A DNA stretch of 64,000 nt from Saccharum officinarum (GCA_020631735.1 CM036215.1:12984346-13048345); one strand, 5' to 3'. Shown: positions 1 through 11,276, counted from the stretch's first letter. The notes: generated by a model not told the origin, from the letters alone. Program-made: numbers and translations.

Positions 1-198
1 ACAAGATCAAGGTGACAATGCCGTGAGGGTCCAAGGATTGTGCTGGCCAAATATGGCACATTGGCAGGAGGTGGATAACACTAGCTGGAGCTCAAAAGAG
101 GGAGGCAGTTTCCCAATTCGATGAAACATGGCAAAGATTGAGGAATACGAGGTCATTCTAAGGCAGCAGCTGACAACTGACATTCTTCTTCTCCGGCT

Positions 199-632
199 GT
201 GTTTAGATCCATTGAAAAGTGCACTATGCAAAAAGAGATTCTCCGTCACATCAAACTTGCGATACATGTATGGAGTACTAAATGTGGATAAAATCAAAAA
301 CTAATTGCACAGTTTGGTTGTATTAGTTCATGAATTTGGGGTGCCAAAATGTACTGTAGCATTTCGTTTGTATTTGGTAATAATTGTCCAACCGTTGTTT
401 AGTTCCTGAATTTGGGGTGCCAAAATTTATCGTAGCATTTCGTTTGTATTTGGTAATAATTGTCCAACCGTTGACTAATTAGGCTCAAAACGTTCGTCTC
501 GCAAAGTTCAACCAAACTGTGTAATTAGTTTTTGATTTTATCCACATTTAATACTCCATACATATATCGCAAGTTTGATGTGACGGGAAATCTTTTTTTT
601 ATAGTGCACTTTTCAATGTATCTAAACACATG
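199..632. mobile_element. Rearranged MITE with long inverted arms
   Basis: The segment at about 199-310 is the reverse complement of the segment at about 520-632; both carry the same stretch including GATGTGACGG and CACATTTA. Between them lie two direct copies of a 72-bp unit. The arms, plus the GTCTCGC...CAATTAG-like stretch near 500-530, match the 3' half of the MITE at 20318-20625, so this looks like a derivative of that family with its terminal half duplicated in inverse orientation. No target duplication was identified. Confidence 0.6.
326..473 (+). repeat. Two direct copies of a 72-bp unit
   Basis: Unit 1 (326-397) and unit 2 (402-473) both run from GTTC.TGAATTTGGGG to GTCCAACCGTTG and differ at only a few bases. 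They lie between the inverted arms of the surrounding MITE derivative. Confidence 0.75.
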
Positions 633-1062
633 CTTTTGTGTGAAAAATGCAGGAGAAACATCATATCACCATGGTGATCTCATCAGCATCTCTAGGTTCC
701 TAGGTAGTTGGGGCTGAGGAACATCGAGTACAACACCTGCAGTTCATCTTGCCCATTTTGGCTCTCACAGCTTCACTTTACATGGACTAGACTAGACAGG
801 AGTATGGTTCATGATGGAAGTCATGAAACCACAGTTGCAGGTCGATCATCTCTGTTGCAACAACACCTAGATTTGGCCGGAGCATTGCTACAAATCCTGT
901 CATTCATGATAAAGTTACACGAAAATTTGCCGAAAGCCGACGAACAAATACACACAACCAAAGTCGATAAAGTTACCGAGATCTCAGAAAAAAGGATTAG
1001 GTCCAAGAAGATTACTATTCTCTCAAATCAGCTGGATATGCCCCTAGCAGGCTTCTGGCTAC
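633..1062. other. Intergenic, no gene seen
   Basis: This stretch lies downstream of the GATA gene stop codon, since that gene is on the minus strand, and probably includes its 3' untranslated region. The short open frames here show no recognisable protein. The first 198 bases of the window likewise show nothing I can name. Confidence 0.4.
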
Positions 1063-2379
1063 CTAGGCGATCAAGGGCTCGTCGCCGTCGACGAGCAGCG
1101 GCGCCGAAGGGCCCTCCAGCAGCAGTGAATCCAGCGAGCTCGGCGCGTTGTTCAGATCACTTCCCTTGCCGCCGCCGCCATGTCCTGCATCTGCTCCTGC
1201 CGCCGCGTCGACCATGCCCCCAACGCGCAGCTCGCCGCCGGCAAGGCTGCCGTCCACCACCAGGTGCAGCAGAGGCTGGTGGAGCGGCGTCGGCGGGTAC
1301 TCCTCCTTCACGTGCCACCGCTGGGGTGGAAACTGGAGCACGTCCATGGCTCGCGGAGGGTGCTTCTCCACGGGCAGAGGGCGCTGCTGCTGGTGGCTCT
1401 GGCTCTGGCTCTTCCGCTGCCGGTGGAGCTGCAGCACCTGGCTGTGCCTGTTGGCGTGCTCCGACGGCTCGAAGGTGGGGCTCGCTATTGGCCGGTACTC
1501 CGGCAGCAGCCGCCCCTGCCTGTACCGCACGCCGCACGCGTTGCACAGCGTGCTGCGGCCCAGCGGCCCTTTCCGCCACTGCGGCGTCGACGACGACCCG
1601 CAGTGCAGGCACTGCTTCGCTGACTTCGAGGGCCGCCACGGCTTCCTCGCCGAAGCCGCCGCCTTTTTCTTCTTCTTCTTCTTGACGAGGTACACCGCTG
1701 GCGCTGGCGCTGGCGCGGGCGCTGGTTGCGTCCTCGGACGCGGCGGAGGTCTCTCCCGCTTCAGAGGCTTCTTCCTCACCAGGTAAACATCGGGAACTGA
1801 CCCGGGCTCCCAGATCGGGCTGTCGGGCGACGACTCCGAGACCGGGCTGTCCGGCGGTGGCGGACGAGCGGGCGTCCTCGAGGTCGGCTGCGCGGGGCGG
1901 CGCTGCACCTGCCCCCGCAGTGCCCCGGCCGCCTTGAGCCGGACCCCGCAGGCGTTGCAGAGCGTGCCCTGCCCCATCGGCCCCGACCTCCACTGCGGCG
2001 TCACCGCCGCGCCGCACTGCAGGCAAATCCTAGCCCTCTTCGGCGGCCTCTCCTCCGCCGCCGCGAGGGTGTGGTGTGGGTCGGGGAGCGGGGCCTGGCG
2101 CACGCGCAGGCGCTGGGGACGGGCCTCCTCGGGCGGATTATTAACCGCCGCCGCTGGGGGAACCGGCCTCTTTGCCTCCTCCGGCGCGGGGACGACGGGG
2201 AGCTTGAAGGCCCACCAGCCCGACGGCTGGGCACGGAGGCGGGGACGGCTGCGCCCCTTGCGCCGGACGGTGGCGTCCAGGCAGGAGACGGCGACGGGCA
2301 GGGGGAGCCACGCCGCCGGGAGCGAGAGCACGTAGCCGGGGCCCCCCTCCGACTCCTCCTCCCCGCCACCGCCGGCCAT
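1063..2379 (-). CDS. GATA transcription factor with two zinc fingers
   Basis: A single open exon of 438 codons. It encodes two type-IV GATA zinc fingers, both CX2C-X18-CX2C: finger 1 uses Cys119, 122, 141 and 144, and finger 2 uses Cys257, 260, 279 and 282. Each has the TPQWR.GP.G core and the LCNACGVR end typical of plant GATA factors. After finger 2 come RLLPEYRP and SPTF, a tail common in plant single-finger GATA proteins. The linker holds proline/serine-rich sequence, a repeated VYLV(R/K)KK element and a run of seven lysines (about 233-239) that could act as a nuclear signal. The expected role is nuclear binding to WGATAR-type sites. The start at 2377-2379 is chosen because it begins an uncharged-to-acidic N-terminus (MAGGGGEEE); the frame stays open another 136 codons upstream, but that part is low-complexity. 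Most plant family members have one finger, so this is unusual. The target genes are unknown. Confidence 0.88.
   Translation of the reverse strand: MAGGGGEEESEGGPGYVLSLPAAWLPLPVAVSCLDATVRRKGRSRPRLRAQPSGWWAFKLPVVPAPEEAKRPVPPAAAVNNPPEEARPQRLRVRQAPLPDPHHTLAAAEERPPKRARICLQCGAAVTPQWRSGPMGQGTLCNACGVRLKAAGALRGQVQRRPAQPTSRTPARPPPPDSPVSESSPDSPIWEPGSVPDVYLVRKKPLKRERPPPRPRTQPAPAPAPAPAVYLVKKKKKKKAAASARKPWRPSKSAKQCLHCGSSSTPQWRKGPLGRSTLCNACGVRYRQGRLLPEYRPIASPTFEPSEHANRHSQVLQLHRQRKSQSQSHQQQRPLPVEKHPPRAMDVLQFPPQRWHVKEEYPPTPLHQPLLHLVVDGSLAGGELRVGGMVDAAAGADAGHGGGGKGSDLNNAPSSLDSLLLEGPSAPLLVDGDEPLIA
1663..1683 (-). repeat. AAG microsatellite encoding polylysine
   Basis: A run of AAG-type codons on the minus strand lies between the two GATA fingers and encodes the seven-lysine stretch. 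It is a likely site of length variation. Confidence 0.7.
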
Positions 2380-4150
2380 GTCGCCGGTCGCCCTGGTCGC
2401 CGCAGATCGCCGGGTTCTTGGGTCTAATCCAGGCGGCTGCGCCTGCGCAGCTTGACAAAAAATGCTATCTTTAGCAGGCTCCCGAACCGTATTACACAGG
2501 ATGCGAGCTTTATCTTCCCAACCACCCAAGTAAAGAGAGAGATTAATGGATCTGCACCTCTCCTTTGTCGCCTTCATCCGCCATCGCCATGGACGGCGGC
2601 CGCCGGGCGAGTGAGCAGATAGGCGGCGACCGATGGACCGGCGCGTCAGCAGAGCAAGGAGGGGAAGAAAGAGAGCTGGGAAGGATGACGAGTCATGCTC
2701 ATGCCCGGATGCCCTCTCTCGGGGGGGTTTCTTTTTTTTTTTCTCCGTGTTGTTTTGGGTCGCATAGAGGGTCACGAAAACCGGCAAATCTTTTCACGAA
2801 TTCCGGCGAGCTTTGTCGGAGGTGCGAACGCGATCCTTTGCGTGTCCTGACTTGTATTTTCTTTCCTAAAAATACAAAATTTAAATGGTAATAACACAAA
2901 ATATGATGAATATGGATTAACTTTTCATCCATTCCAAAAATAATAGAATACTGGTTTCGATGAGTTCAATAATCTTAAAGTTAACTAATTTTATAGAAAA
3001 TATTATCACTATTTATATTTTAAAATAGATTTATTAGAAATATATTTTATAATTAATTGAGTGCATCATAAGTATTAATAGTTTTTTATATATTTATCTA
3101 GTTGAGTTTAAAATCGTCGTGAGAAGCAAGACTTCTATCTTTCGAGGACGGAAGGAGTATATTCATATCTATGTATCTATCTAATAACATTAGAGAGCAA
3201 AAAGGATTCTCCCAACCGTCTTAGCTCCTAATAAAATGTATTCTCGCTCTCAGTGCTCGAACGTGACCCGAACTCATGGTTCGTGCAAGTGATACATAGT
3301 TCAATTCCAAGAGTATTTGGGTTTCGCTGCAGTGCACAACCACATTTAATAGTATGTCTTTTTACTTCTTGTAATGTTCTTGTGTCACTCCTTATCTCAT
3401 CTGGGATCCAACTCATGACCAGGTTCACACCAGTCAGAATCACATGTGGGTTGTGCATCTAGTAACAATAAGAAGTTTGATTCTAATACATATTAAAATA
3501 GATAATGAGACCATTACATAAATCTCCAAGCTATTAGTCATTCAGGTGACTATTATGCAATAAGATATACGCTTTGTTTCAACGTGTGGGTACATTTGCT
3601 AGTACAGATTAAAGACACGATTCAACTAAAGAAATCCATCTGATGACACAAACATATAATCGTCACCCAACCTTTGGTAGCAAACATTTAAACAAGGAAT
3701 CAATTGAGGTTTCAATACTTTTATTATTAGTAGGTTTCAAGATATTTTAGCAATTTAGCTTGCAAACACAAAGAATTAATTATATATATGCTTATGAATA
3801 TTTTATGAATTTTGCTAGATATCCGATGGTAGAGTTTTTTTTTTGGTGAGAGGACATAATTCGAATTACTCATCCCAAGAAAGCAACTGAGATCGTGGCC
3901 AACTCCTTCAGAGATCTTAGCCAACCAGCAACAAAAACTTCCATCGAGGTTTACAGTTAGTGTTACAAAGACGGGAATGGATTGGGATTTTTAGATGATG
4001 AGGCGTGTTCTGACCAATTATTAGGAATGGTGTCCTGACCAATGTGGACCTAGCAGCAGAACCGCAGAAGTTACCAAAGTTGAAGAAGAACGATGTATTA
4101 ACAAGAAGCAAAAGAAAATTATTTGTATAAAAATCGTGTGCAAAACAAAG
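2380..4150. other. GATA upstream region and AT-rich intergenic DNA
   Basis: The first few hundred bases are GC-rich and probably contain the GATA 5' leader and promoter; no TATA box is obvious. From about 2860 the sequence becomes AT-rich and shows no coding potential. At about 3145-3160 it ends with GGACGGAAGGAGTA, which resembles one terminus of a Stowaway element; no matching left end was found. Confidence 0.4.
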
Positions 4151-4156
4151 AGATAT

Positions 4157-5010
4157 AGGGGTTGTTTGGATAAGTGGCTTAGGGGCAAGCTAGATTACCA
4201 CAATGCAGTCTCTTCGTGTTTGGACACCTACTAAATGCTAAGCCAAGCCAGCTCTAGGAATCCAAAAAAAAGGGAAGAAAATGGCTAGCTAAAAACGAGT
4301 GGGAGGCGTCGTGTCCAAGAAGCCATGCTTGGCTAGCCACCCATACCGCGTCACCTCACGGCTAGGCAAACTCGGTCGCACTCGTTGTCGGTCGCGCATT
4401 CACGCATGAGCTTTAACCCCGCCTCAATTTTGATGCCCTACCCCCAACATATGATTCCCACCGGACCCACGTGAGATCCGCCAACCCCCCGCACATCTGA
4501 GTCAGCCTCCGCGCGAGCCCTACCTCTCCTATGCTCGCCTCCGTCCACTGTGTGAGCTTCGCCAGACCCACGCCCTAGATCCACTGAGCCTTTGCGTGCT
4601 CGTCTCGAGCCACTAATAAGCGAGCTCCGCCAGAACCCTGGCGATCTGAGTCGGCCCCCACGCGAGCTCTTCCTCTCTAGCTCCCACGCTCAACTCCAAC
4701 CCCCTGTGCAAGCTCCACCTCCTCTCCAGATGATTATGGTGGCGGATATGGGAGGTGATGGTGGCGAAGGTAGGAGGTGAGTGCAAGGAGATGGTGGTGG
4801 AGGTCGGAGGTGATGGAGTTGAAAATCACCCTCACAGAGATGAGGTACTTCTACCAAGACTATATAGGAAACCAAACGAAATTTTTATTAGCTAGGCTTA
4901 GATACTATAAGTAACAACACATCTTGCATTGTCTTATGCTGGCTTGGGCTAACCAAACTTATTTTGCTAGCCAAGCCTTGTGAAGAAACACAACCAAACA
5001 GACCTACAGT
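4157..5010. mobile_element. Candidate MITE
   Basis: The left edge reads GGGGTTGTTTGG and the right edge near 4995-5010 reads CCAAACAGACC, which is roughly its inverted form. The interior is non-coding and partly simple-sequence. No convincing target duplication was found, so the edges are approximate and the call is weak. Confidence 0.3.
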
Positions 5011-5176
5011 GGAGAAGGCCAAAAAGTTTTTTAGGTGGCTATGGGCAAGAGGTGGTGGGTGCGGTGGTGGCAATGCACGAATAGGTGAAGAACAAAGGCG
5101 GGCATGAATTTGAATTGGGGTGGAAAAAGGCCTAAATACAGGAGTGAAAAAATGTATCATCTGATCTTTTATCAAT

Positions 5177-6170
5177 GGGTTAAGTCCAATTTACAACCTC
5201 CAACTCTTGCCAAAGTTCGGATTTCAACCTCGAACTCCAAAACCGGATAACTTTGGCCCTCCAACTCTTGAAACCGTTCAATTTTCAACCTTGGGCTGGT
5301 TTCAAAAACGGTTTTCCATTTTCGGGAGACGCTGAAATTTTATATTATTGTTTTAAGCATCTTAATGTCCTCAAATGACAAAATTCAAAACTACAAAGTT
5401 GTAGGGTGGTATAAAAATATATTCACTTGACTCCATATAAAAAAATATATTAATTTTCTAATGCGGCAAGCGCTAATACGCGATTATTATGGTGCTAAAA
5501 TTTTATATTATTTTTTTAAACTTCTTAACATCCTCAAATGGAAAAACTTAAAACTAGAAAGTTGTAGACCTCATCGAGATCTACAATTTTTGTATACAAA
5601 TCATCTTCATCCGATATCTTATTCAAGAGTTATGATTTTTCGAAAGTTAGGTCTTGTCACGCCACTCCCGGAAAGTTAAAGTGTTGAAAAATTAACTTTC
5701 GAAAAATCATAACTCTCGAATAAGACGTCGGATGAAGATGATTTTTATATGAAAACTGTAGATCTCGATGAGGTCTATAACTTTCTAGTTTTAAGTTTTT
5801 CCATTTGAGAACGTTAAGAAGTTTTAAAAAATAATATAAAATTTCAGCACCATAATAATCGCGTACTAGCACTTGCCGCATTAGAAAATTAATATTTTTT
5901 ATATGGAGTCAAATAAATATACTTTTTATACCAAAGTTGTAGATCTCAACTTTGTAGTTTTGAGGTTTTTCATTTGAGGACGTTAAGATACTTAAAAAAT
6001 AATATAAAATTTCAGCACCTCCCGAAAATGGAAAACCGCTTTTGAAACCAGCCCAAGGTTGAAAATTGAACGGTTTCAAGAGTTGGAGGGCCTAAGTTAT
6101 CCAGTTTTGGAGTTTGAGGTTGAAATCCGGACTTTGACAAAAGTTGGAGGTTGTAAATTGGACTTAACCC
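5177..6170. mobile_element. Mutator-like foldback element, 994 bp
   Basis: The element is almost entirely one long inverted repeat. It starts with GGGTTAAGTCCAATTTACAA and ends with the inverse of that; the arms of about 470-500 bp meet near 5650-5690. The two arms even carry matching spurious open frames. The flanks 5168-5176 (TTTATCAAT) and 6171-6179 (CTCATCAAT) agree at seven of nine bases, consistent with a decayed 9-bp target duplication of the Mutator superfamily. There is no transposase, so it is non-autonomous. Confidence 0.75.
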
Positions 6171-6777
6171 CTCATCAATAATCTAGAAATACTGCACAGC
6201 TTAATATGTCGTTGCATTTAATTTTAAAAAGAAGTTGCTACATTTATTATTGTATTAAGGTTGCACCTAGAGATACTGTGTACATAGATTTGTGTATCCA
6301 CATATGCTTAAAGAATTTTTATTTTAGCATAGTTATATTTATCATTTTTTTGTGGCTTAGCATATAACGACTTCTTAAAACAAGGCAGTTGGTAGTTGCA
6401 ACGAAGGTAGTTGGTTCTATCTGGCAATTTTCTATGCAGTGATTTGTAAAATAGATGCTTGTGTGTCTCAAGGATGAGTTGGAGATCTCATTTGTAACCT
6501 ATGGATTCAAAACTAAATAAATATTTGTAATCGTAAATCTAATCTGGCAATCATGGCATAGCCAAACTAACCATATAATTAGTTAGATTTCTTGTGGTAG
6601 AATATATCCATTCACATTTAAATGCTCGACTTAATATTAGTGCTTGCATTTTACTATGTTATTCTTCTGGTAATAGGTTTGCGGTGACTTCGTCATCTTA
6701 AAATTTGTCGGCTAATCCTTTAGAGGTATTTATAGGGGTACGATGTGTGTGTGAAGGTGAGCATCATCGTCTATAAT
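6171..6777. other. Intergenic, no gene seen
   Basis: AT-rich DNA between the foldback element and the CACTA element. I see no open frame, RNA gene or repeat that I can name. Confidence 0.4.
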
Positions 6778-6789
6778 CACTACTGGAGA

Positions 6790-7150
6790 CACGCTCTATG
6801 CTGAGTGTCTGCGGCTTTGCTGAGTGCAATTTATCGGGCACTTGGCAAACCAGCAATTTGCCGAGTGTAGCACTCGACAAAGAAAAACACACGGCAAATC
6901 ACGGGTTTGCCTAGTGCCAAGCACTCGGCAAATGCTAGCACTCGCAAACAGACAGTTTGCCTAGTGCCTGGCACTCGATAAAGACTGGCAATCGGCAAAG
7001 AGACAGTTTGCCTAGTGCCTGACACTCGGCAAAATAAGACACATAACAAACCTACCGTTCAGCTAACGGGCACTGACCCGCCGTTAAGGTTTGCCAAGTG
7101 CCATGTGTTAACACTCGACAAACTGACTATTTTGCTTAATGTTTTCACTT
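6790..7150. repeat. CACTA left subterminal repeats
   Basis: About a dozen variants of TTTGCCGAGTGC and its complement GCACTCGGCAAA occur here. A further cluster lies at 8063-8330. In the En/Spm family such repeats bind the TnpA protein. Confidence 0.8.
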
Positions 7151-7236
7151 GACACTTGGTAAATTATTTTTTTTTCATTTCTGGCCTCCAAACTTTTTCT
7201 GCTAACGTTATACAGTAACCTTGACTCCACGTTAAA

Positions 7237-8005
7237 GTTTGGTACCTTTCTCAACCTATTTGGTATATTTAGTTAATTTATCTCATTTAATTGAATTTTT
7301 AGGGATAACTCAAATTTAAACTACAGGTGGTTCGAATAATTAAAAAATGAATGGAAAAATGATATTCATATTATTTCAAATCGAATAACGTTAGAATCCA
7401 GGAATTTACATCAAAATTCAAACATCCTCATGAAGCATGAGCACGAACTTGTGGCCGAGTTATTTTTAGATTCTATAAAAACCAAACGAAGTCTGAAAAT
7501 CACGAGATTTGTCAAGATGTCATGATATCATATGTGGAGGCTGTGATAAAAATTTGAGAAAGTTTCGAGCAAGTAGTCACTCGGCTGCTTTGAAATCCTA
7601 CCGGATCCTTGTCAACTTTATGAATCTTCTACAGAGATTGTTCTGCGGAGATGCGTAGTACATTGCAACTTGCTCGAAACCTGCTCAAATTTTTATCACA
7701 GCCTCCACATATGATATCACGAGATCTTGACAAGTTTCATGATTTTCGGAGTTCATTTGCTTTTTATAGAATTTAAAAAACAATTCGCCCACAAGTTCGT
7801 GGTCATATTTCATGAACAAAACATTTGAAATTTTTGGTATATTCCTGGATACGGCCTCGCACTACACTCAGTAACACGAATATCATTTTTCCATTCATTT
7901 TTTCCACTATTCTAATGACTTACGGTTCAAATTTGACTTATAAAAAAAATCAATTAAATGAAATAAATATAGTAAACGCATCGACAAATGTGCCAAATTT
8001 GAACA
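7237..8005. repeat. 769-bp inverted repeat inside the CACTA element
   Basis: Sequence on the two sides of about 7621 is inversely repeated, for example TGTGGAGGCTGTGATAAAAA near 7535 against its complement near 7690, and an ATTTAATTGA block near 7285 against its complement near 7950. The arms are imperfect with a central unpaired part of about 90 bases. Confidence 0.7.
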
Positions 8006-8062
8006 TGTAGTTCTAGGTATTGTATAAGGGCATCACAAAAAGTTTGGAAGCAAAAGGGGAAA

Positions 8063-8330
8063 AATTAAATAAGTTTGCCGAGTGTCAGTGGATGACACTC
8101 TGCAAAGGCTAAAACCGAACAATTTATTAAATAAAAAATTTAATTGTTTGCCGAATGCCACATCAGTGACATTCGGCAAAGAATATTTTTTTGAAAACCG
8201 AAATGTTTCAAAGTATTTTTCTAAACTAAAAAATATTCTTTGTCGAGTGTCGATCGGGGACACTCGGCAAAGGCTTAAAAGGGTTTTAAAAAGTTTTTTT
8301 AAATGCAATCACTCTTTGCCGAGTGTCCGA
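8063..8330. repeat. Second cluster of CACTA subterminal repeats
   Basis: Several TTTGCCGAGTGTC units and their complements, in pairs that flank short AT-rich spacers. They belong to the left terminal region of the CACTA element. Confidence 0.7.
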
Positions 8331-8450
8331 GGCCCAATACGGGACTTAAGCCCGCGCCACAGCCACACACACAACGCACCCAAGTCACCCTCGTCGCCCT
8401 CGCCTGTGCAGCCCTCACTGGCGGCGCCCGCGCCCGCCTGCGCGCCGCTC

Positions 8451-10418
8451 TATAAGGTCCAAATGGCTAGAGGGGGGGTGAATAGTCTATTTAAAAATCT
8501 ATAAGCTTCACTAAACAACCACGTTAGTATAAAAGATGGCTAAGCTAATTCTAGCACTAGCTCAACTACGCTATGCAAGCCACCTATACAATTCTAGTGA
8601 AGCAAGGCTATGATCTCTAATACACACCAACAAGGCTAAGTCATTAAGCTACTTACTCCTATGTGATAAAGGCTATACTAATCAAACTACACTAGGACTA
8701 GTACAAGGAAGTAAAGAGCAAGTGACTTGATTCTTATACCAACGATGTAGAGAAGTACTACACTCGAAGAATCAATCACAATGATCAACCACAAGAGAAA
8801 TCCTCGGCAAAGAGATGACACAAGATTTTTTACCGAGATTCACTTGCTTCCCGGCAAGCTACTTCTCGTTGTGGCGATGCACCCACTTGTCGGTTCACGA
8901 GCTAATCGACTATCAAGAGTCGAGCCCTCGTCGGGCGCCACACAACCGCACACAAGATGGGGATCCTCCAAGCCACGGGCTCCACTAGAGTATCCAATTT
9001 GCGAACTCCCACGGGGAAGGATCAAGAACCCCTTACAACACTTGGTGAGGGCTCCAACAATCTTCAATTATGAGCTCAATCACCTCCGCTGCTCCAAGCC
9101 GTCTACCGTATCGGAAAACACGGAAGAGTAACAAGAAATCCATAGAAACTCGAAGATCAAGTGCCTCTAGAATGCAACTCCCAAACAATGCACTTGAATC
9201 TCACTCAATCTCACTAAAGATGTGCAACTAAGCAAAGAGATGAGTGGAGAGATTGTTCTCTAGCTCAAAGAATGTCTCTAGGTCTCAAAATGTGCAAGAG
9301 TTACCCTCAAACCCCGGACATCTTCTATTTATAGCGAAGGGGTACGCAGCTAGCCGTTACCGGACAACGCAGTTAAAAACGAGCTGACCGGACGCACCGG
9401 TTAGGGTGACCGGACGCGTCCGGTCACTACAGGACAAGCGTGAATAGTGTGCATCAGAAGTTACCGTTGCCGTGACCGGACGCGCTCTAGCATTTGACGG
9501 GACGCACTACACCTAGCGTCCAGTCGGAGTCCAGTAAGCTCCCACCGCGACCGGACGCGTTCGATCGCACGTGACCGGACGCGCCGCGCGTCCGGTCGGC
9601 TCTACGACCAGCTGTGCCCCTCTGGGTACCTAACCGAACGCTCCGGTTTCATGAGGGACCGGACGTGCCGGTTGCAAACCCTAGCACCCACGCGCCTGAC
9701 AGCTGCGAGAACTGACCGGACGTGTCCGATCAAACCGTGACCGCGTCTGGTGCAGCGTCCGGTCACCACAGTGACCGCCGTTCGCCTCCGTTTCTTTTCT
9801 GACTTCCGGCACAGTAGAAAATAGATATTTCACTTCCCTAAAAAGCGCCGAATCCCACCTCGCAAGCACGGCGGGAGGGAGAGAGGAACCCAAACCCCCT
9901 CTCTACCGCTTAAACTTCACCGCCTTCGCAAATGTGCTAACACCACCAAGTGTACACCACCATGTGCATGTGTGTTAGCATTTCACAAACATTTTTCATG
10001 GTATTATGTTAGCTCTCTACTAGATCCTAATACATATGCTCAAGACATTGATCTAGTGGCACTTGAATTCTGAGCTAACCGTGATTGCCCCTCTTGATAG
10101 TCGGCTATGTATCCTAAACCCGGTTAATCACTTATCTACTCATCTTAGACCGGCAAAACAAAAACCCTATGGTTATACCTTTGCCTTGCGCTCTTAGAAC
10201 CTTCTCCTCCACTTGAACATCATGTCCATCATTTTATGTGCATCACCACCATGATCGTCATTTCTTGTCCATGCACCATCTCTTTGTGATCTTGTGGCCA
10301 CCACTCCTTGCCACATACACCTTCATCACATGTGTTGCTTATGCCTAACTCAAAACACTTAACACATGGCATTAGCAACTTGGTGTCATTAATTACCAAA
10401 ATCAAACTTGGGCTTTCA
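8451..10418 (-). mobile_element. Solo LTR of Copia family 1 inside the CACTA element
   Basis: This 1968-bp sequence is a full LTR in minus orientation, matching the LTRs at 24105-26093, 49096-51102 and 57529-59551. It is flanked by CGCTC on both sides (8446-8450 and 10419-10423), a 5-bp target duplication, and no internal retroelement sequence is present. It probably arose by recombination between the two LTRs of a complete element. It carries the CGGACGCGTCCG palindromic repeats at about 9380-9760. Confidence 0.92.
9326..9333 (-). promoter_or_regulatory. LTR TATA box
   Basis: TATAAATA on the minus strand, at the same place as in the other family 1 LTRs and just downstream (in transcription sense) of the palindromic U3 repeats. 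Confidence 0.65.
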
Positions 10419-10987
10419 CGCTCGTGGCGCCCCGCGCAGCCTGGTTGCCCAAGCTGGCGCGTCCACACCAACGTGTGTAGAGGAGAGGAGGAGAAGGCGC
10501 ATGTCCGTCCACCCGCCGCCAGAACCCCATGATCGGTCATCCCTATTCAATGATTCAAACGTGTTATGTGAATGTCAGCCATTGTGCCGTATATGTGGTA
10601 GTCGGCCATCGTGCCGTTGTATATGGAAACCTCACCGTACAGGGGAGGTGCTACCAAAATTTTCAATTGACATTATTTTGTTCCTTTTTTTGGTAGAGAA
10701 GAGCCCGTTGGAGCCGAACCGGAGTACCTCGGCCACCCCGATCGTCTTCTTTGCCACTGCGGGTCTGCCTGCACCATGTCGCCTCGCCACTGCACCGACC
10801 CACCACGGCCCCGCTAGCCTGACTCCACCGCCACCCTAGGTATAACCCCTCTATCCGTCTCATGGTCTTGTATCACGTAAACCAGTTAGGTGTCTCCCGT
10901 TCGAAAGAGATACAGTTGGAAGTATACAGATCTTTGCATATGTATGACCGTATCTATTTTGAATTGTCCACGTTTCTTGGACAGCCC

Positions 10988-11182
10988 GTGGATGCGTAGA
11001 TGGGGTTAGTTTCCATGGTCTGCTCCGATTCAAGATAGGGTTTTGGCATCATCTCCCTGTTGTTCTCCGGATACACACTCTCCCTGTTAGGACGTGTATC
11101 GGGAGAACAGCAGGGAGGTGCTACCAAAATTCTATCTCAGATCAGAGTAGAGCATGAAAACTAACCGCATCTACGCATCCTC
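10988..11182. repeat. 195-bp hairpin upstream of the TnpD-like gene
   Basis: Near-perfect inverted repeat centred on 11085: arms of about 89 bases and a 17-base loop. The inner stem pairs GATACAC (11070-11076) with GTGTATC (11094-11100), and the outer stem pairs GGATGCGTAGATG (10990) with its complement near 11175. It lies in the leader region about 95 bases before the likely TnpD start. Confidence 0.75.
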
Positions 11183-11276
11183 GGGTGAGATTAGGACTTA
11201 TCCTCACCTTTTAGATGGTAGGAACGTGGTAGAGATGCAATTGGTGGTTATGTTACTCTGATATATATGTTAGAGG

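Noticed and set aside
708..2427. Several long plus- and minus-strand open frames overlapping the GATA gene
   Set aside because: They are alternate frames of GC-rich coding DNA with biased Pro/Arg/Ala content and no domain. Only the minus frame with the two fingers is real.
3240..3480. Possible tRNA-like segment with GTTCGTGC and similar words
   Set aside because: No cloverleaf with matching acceptor, D and T stems could be drawn.
5461..5881. Two similar open frames on opposite strands (MRQALIRDYYGA / MRQVLVRDYYGA)
   Set aside because: They are the two arms of the foldback element read in opposite directions, not genes.
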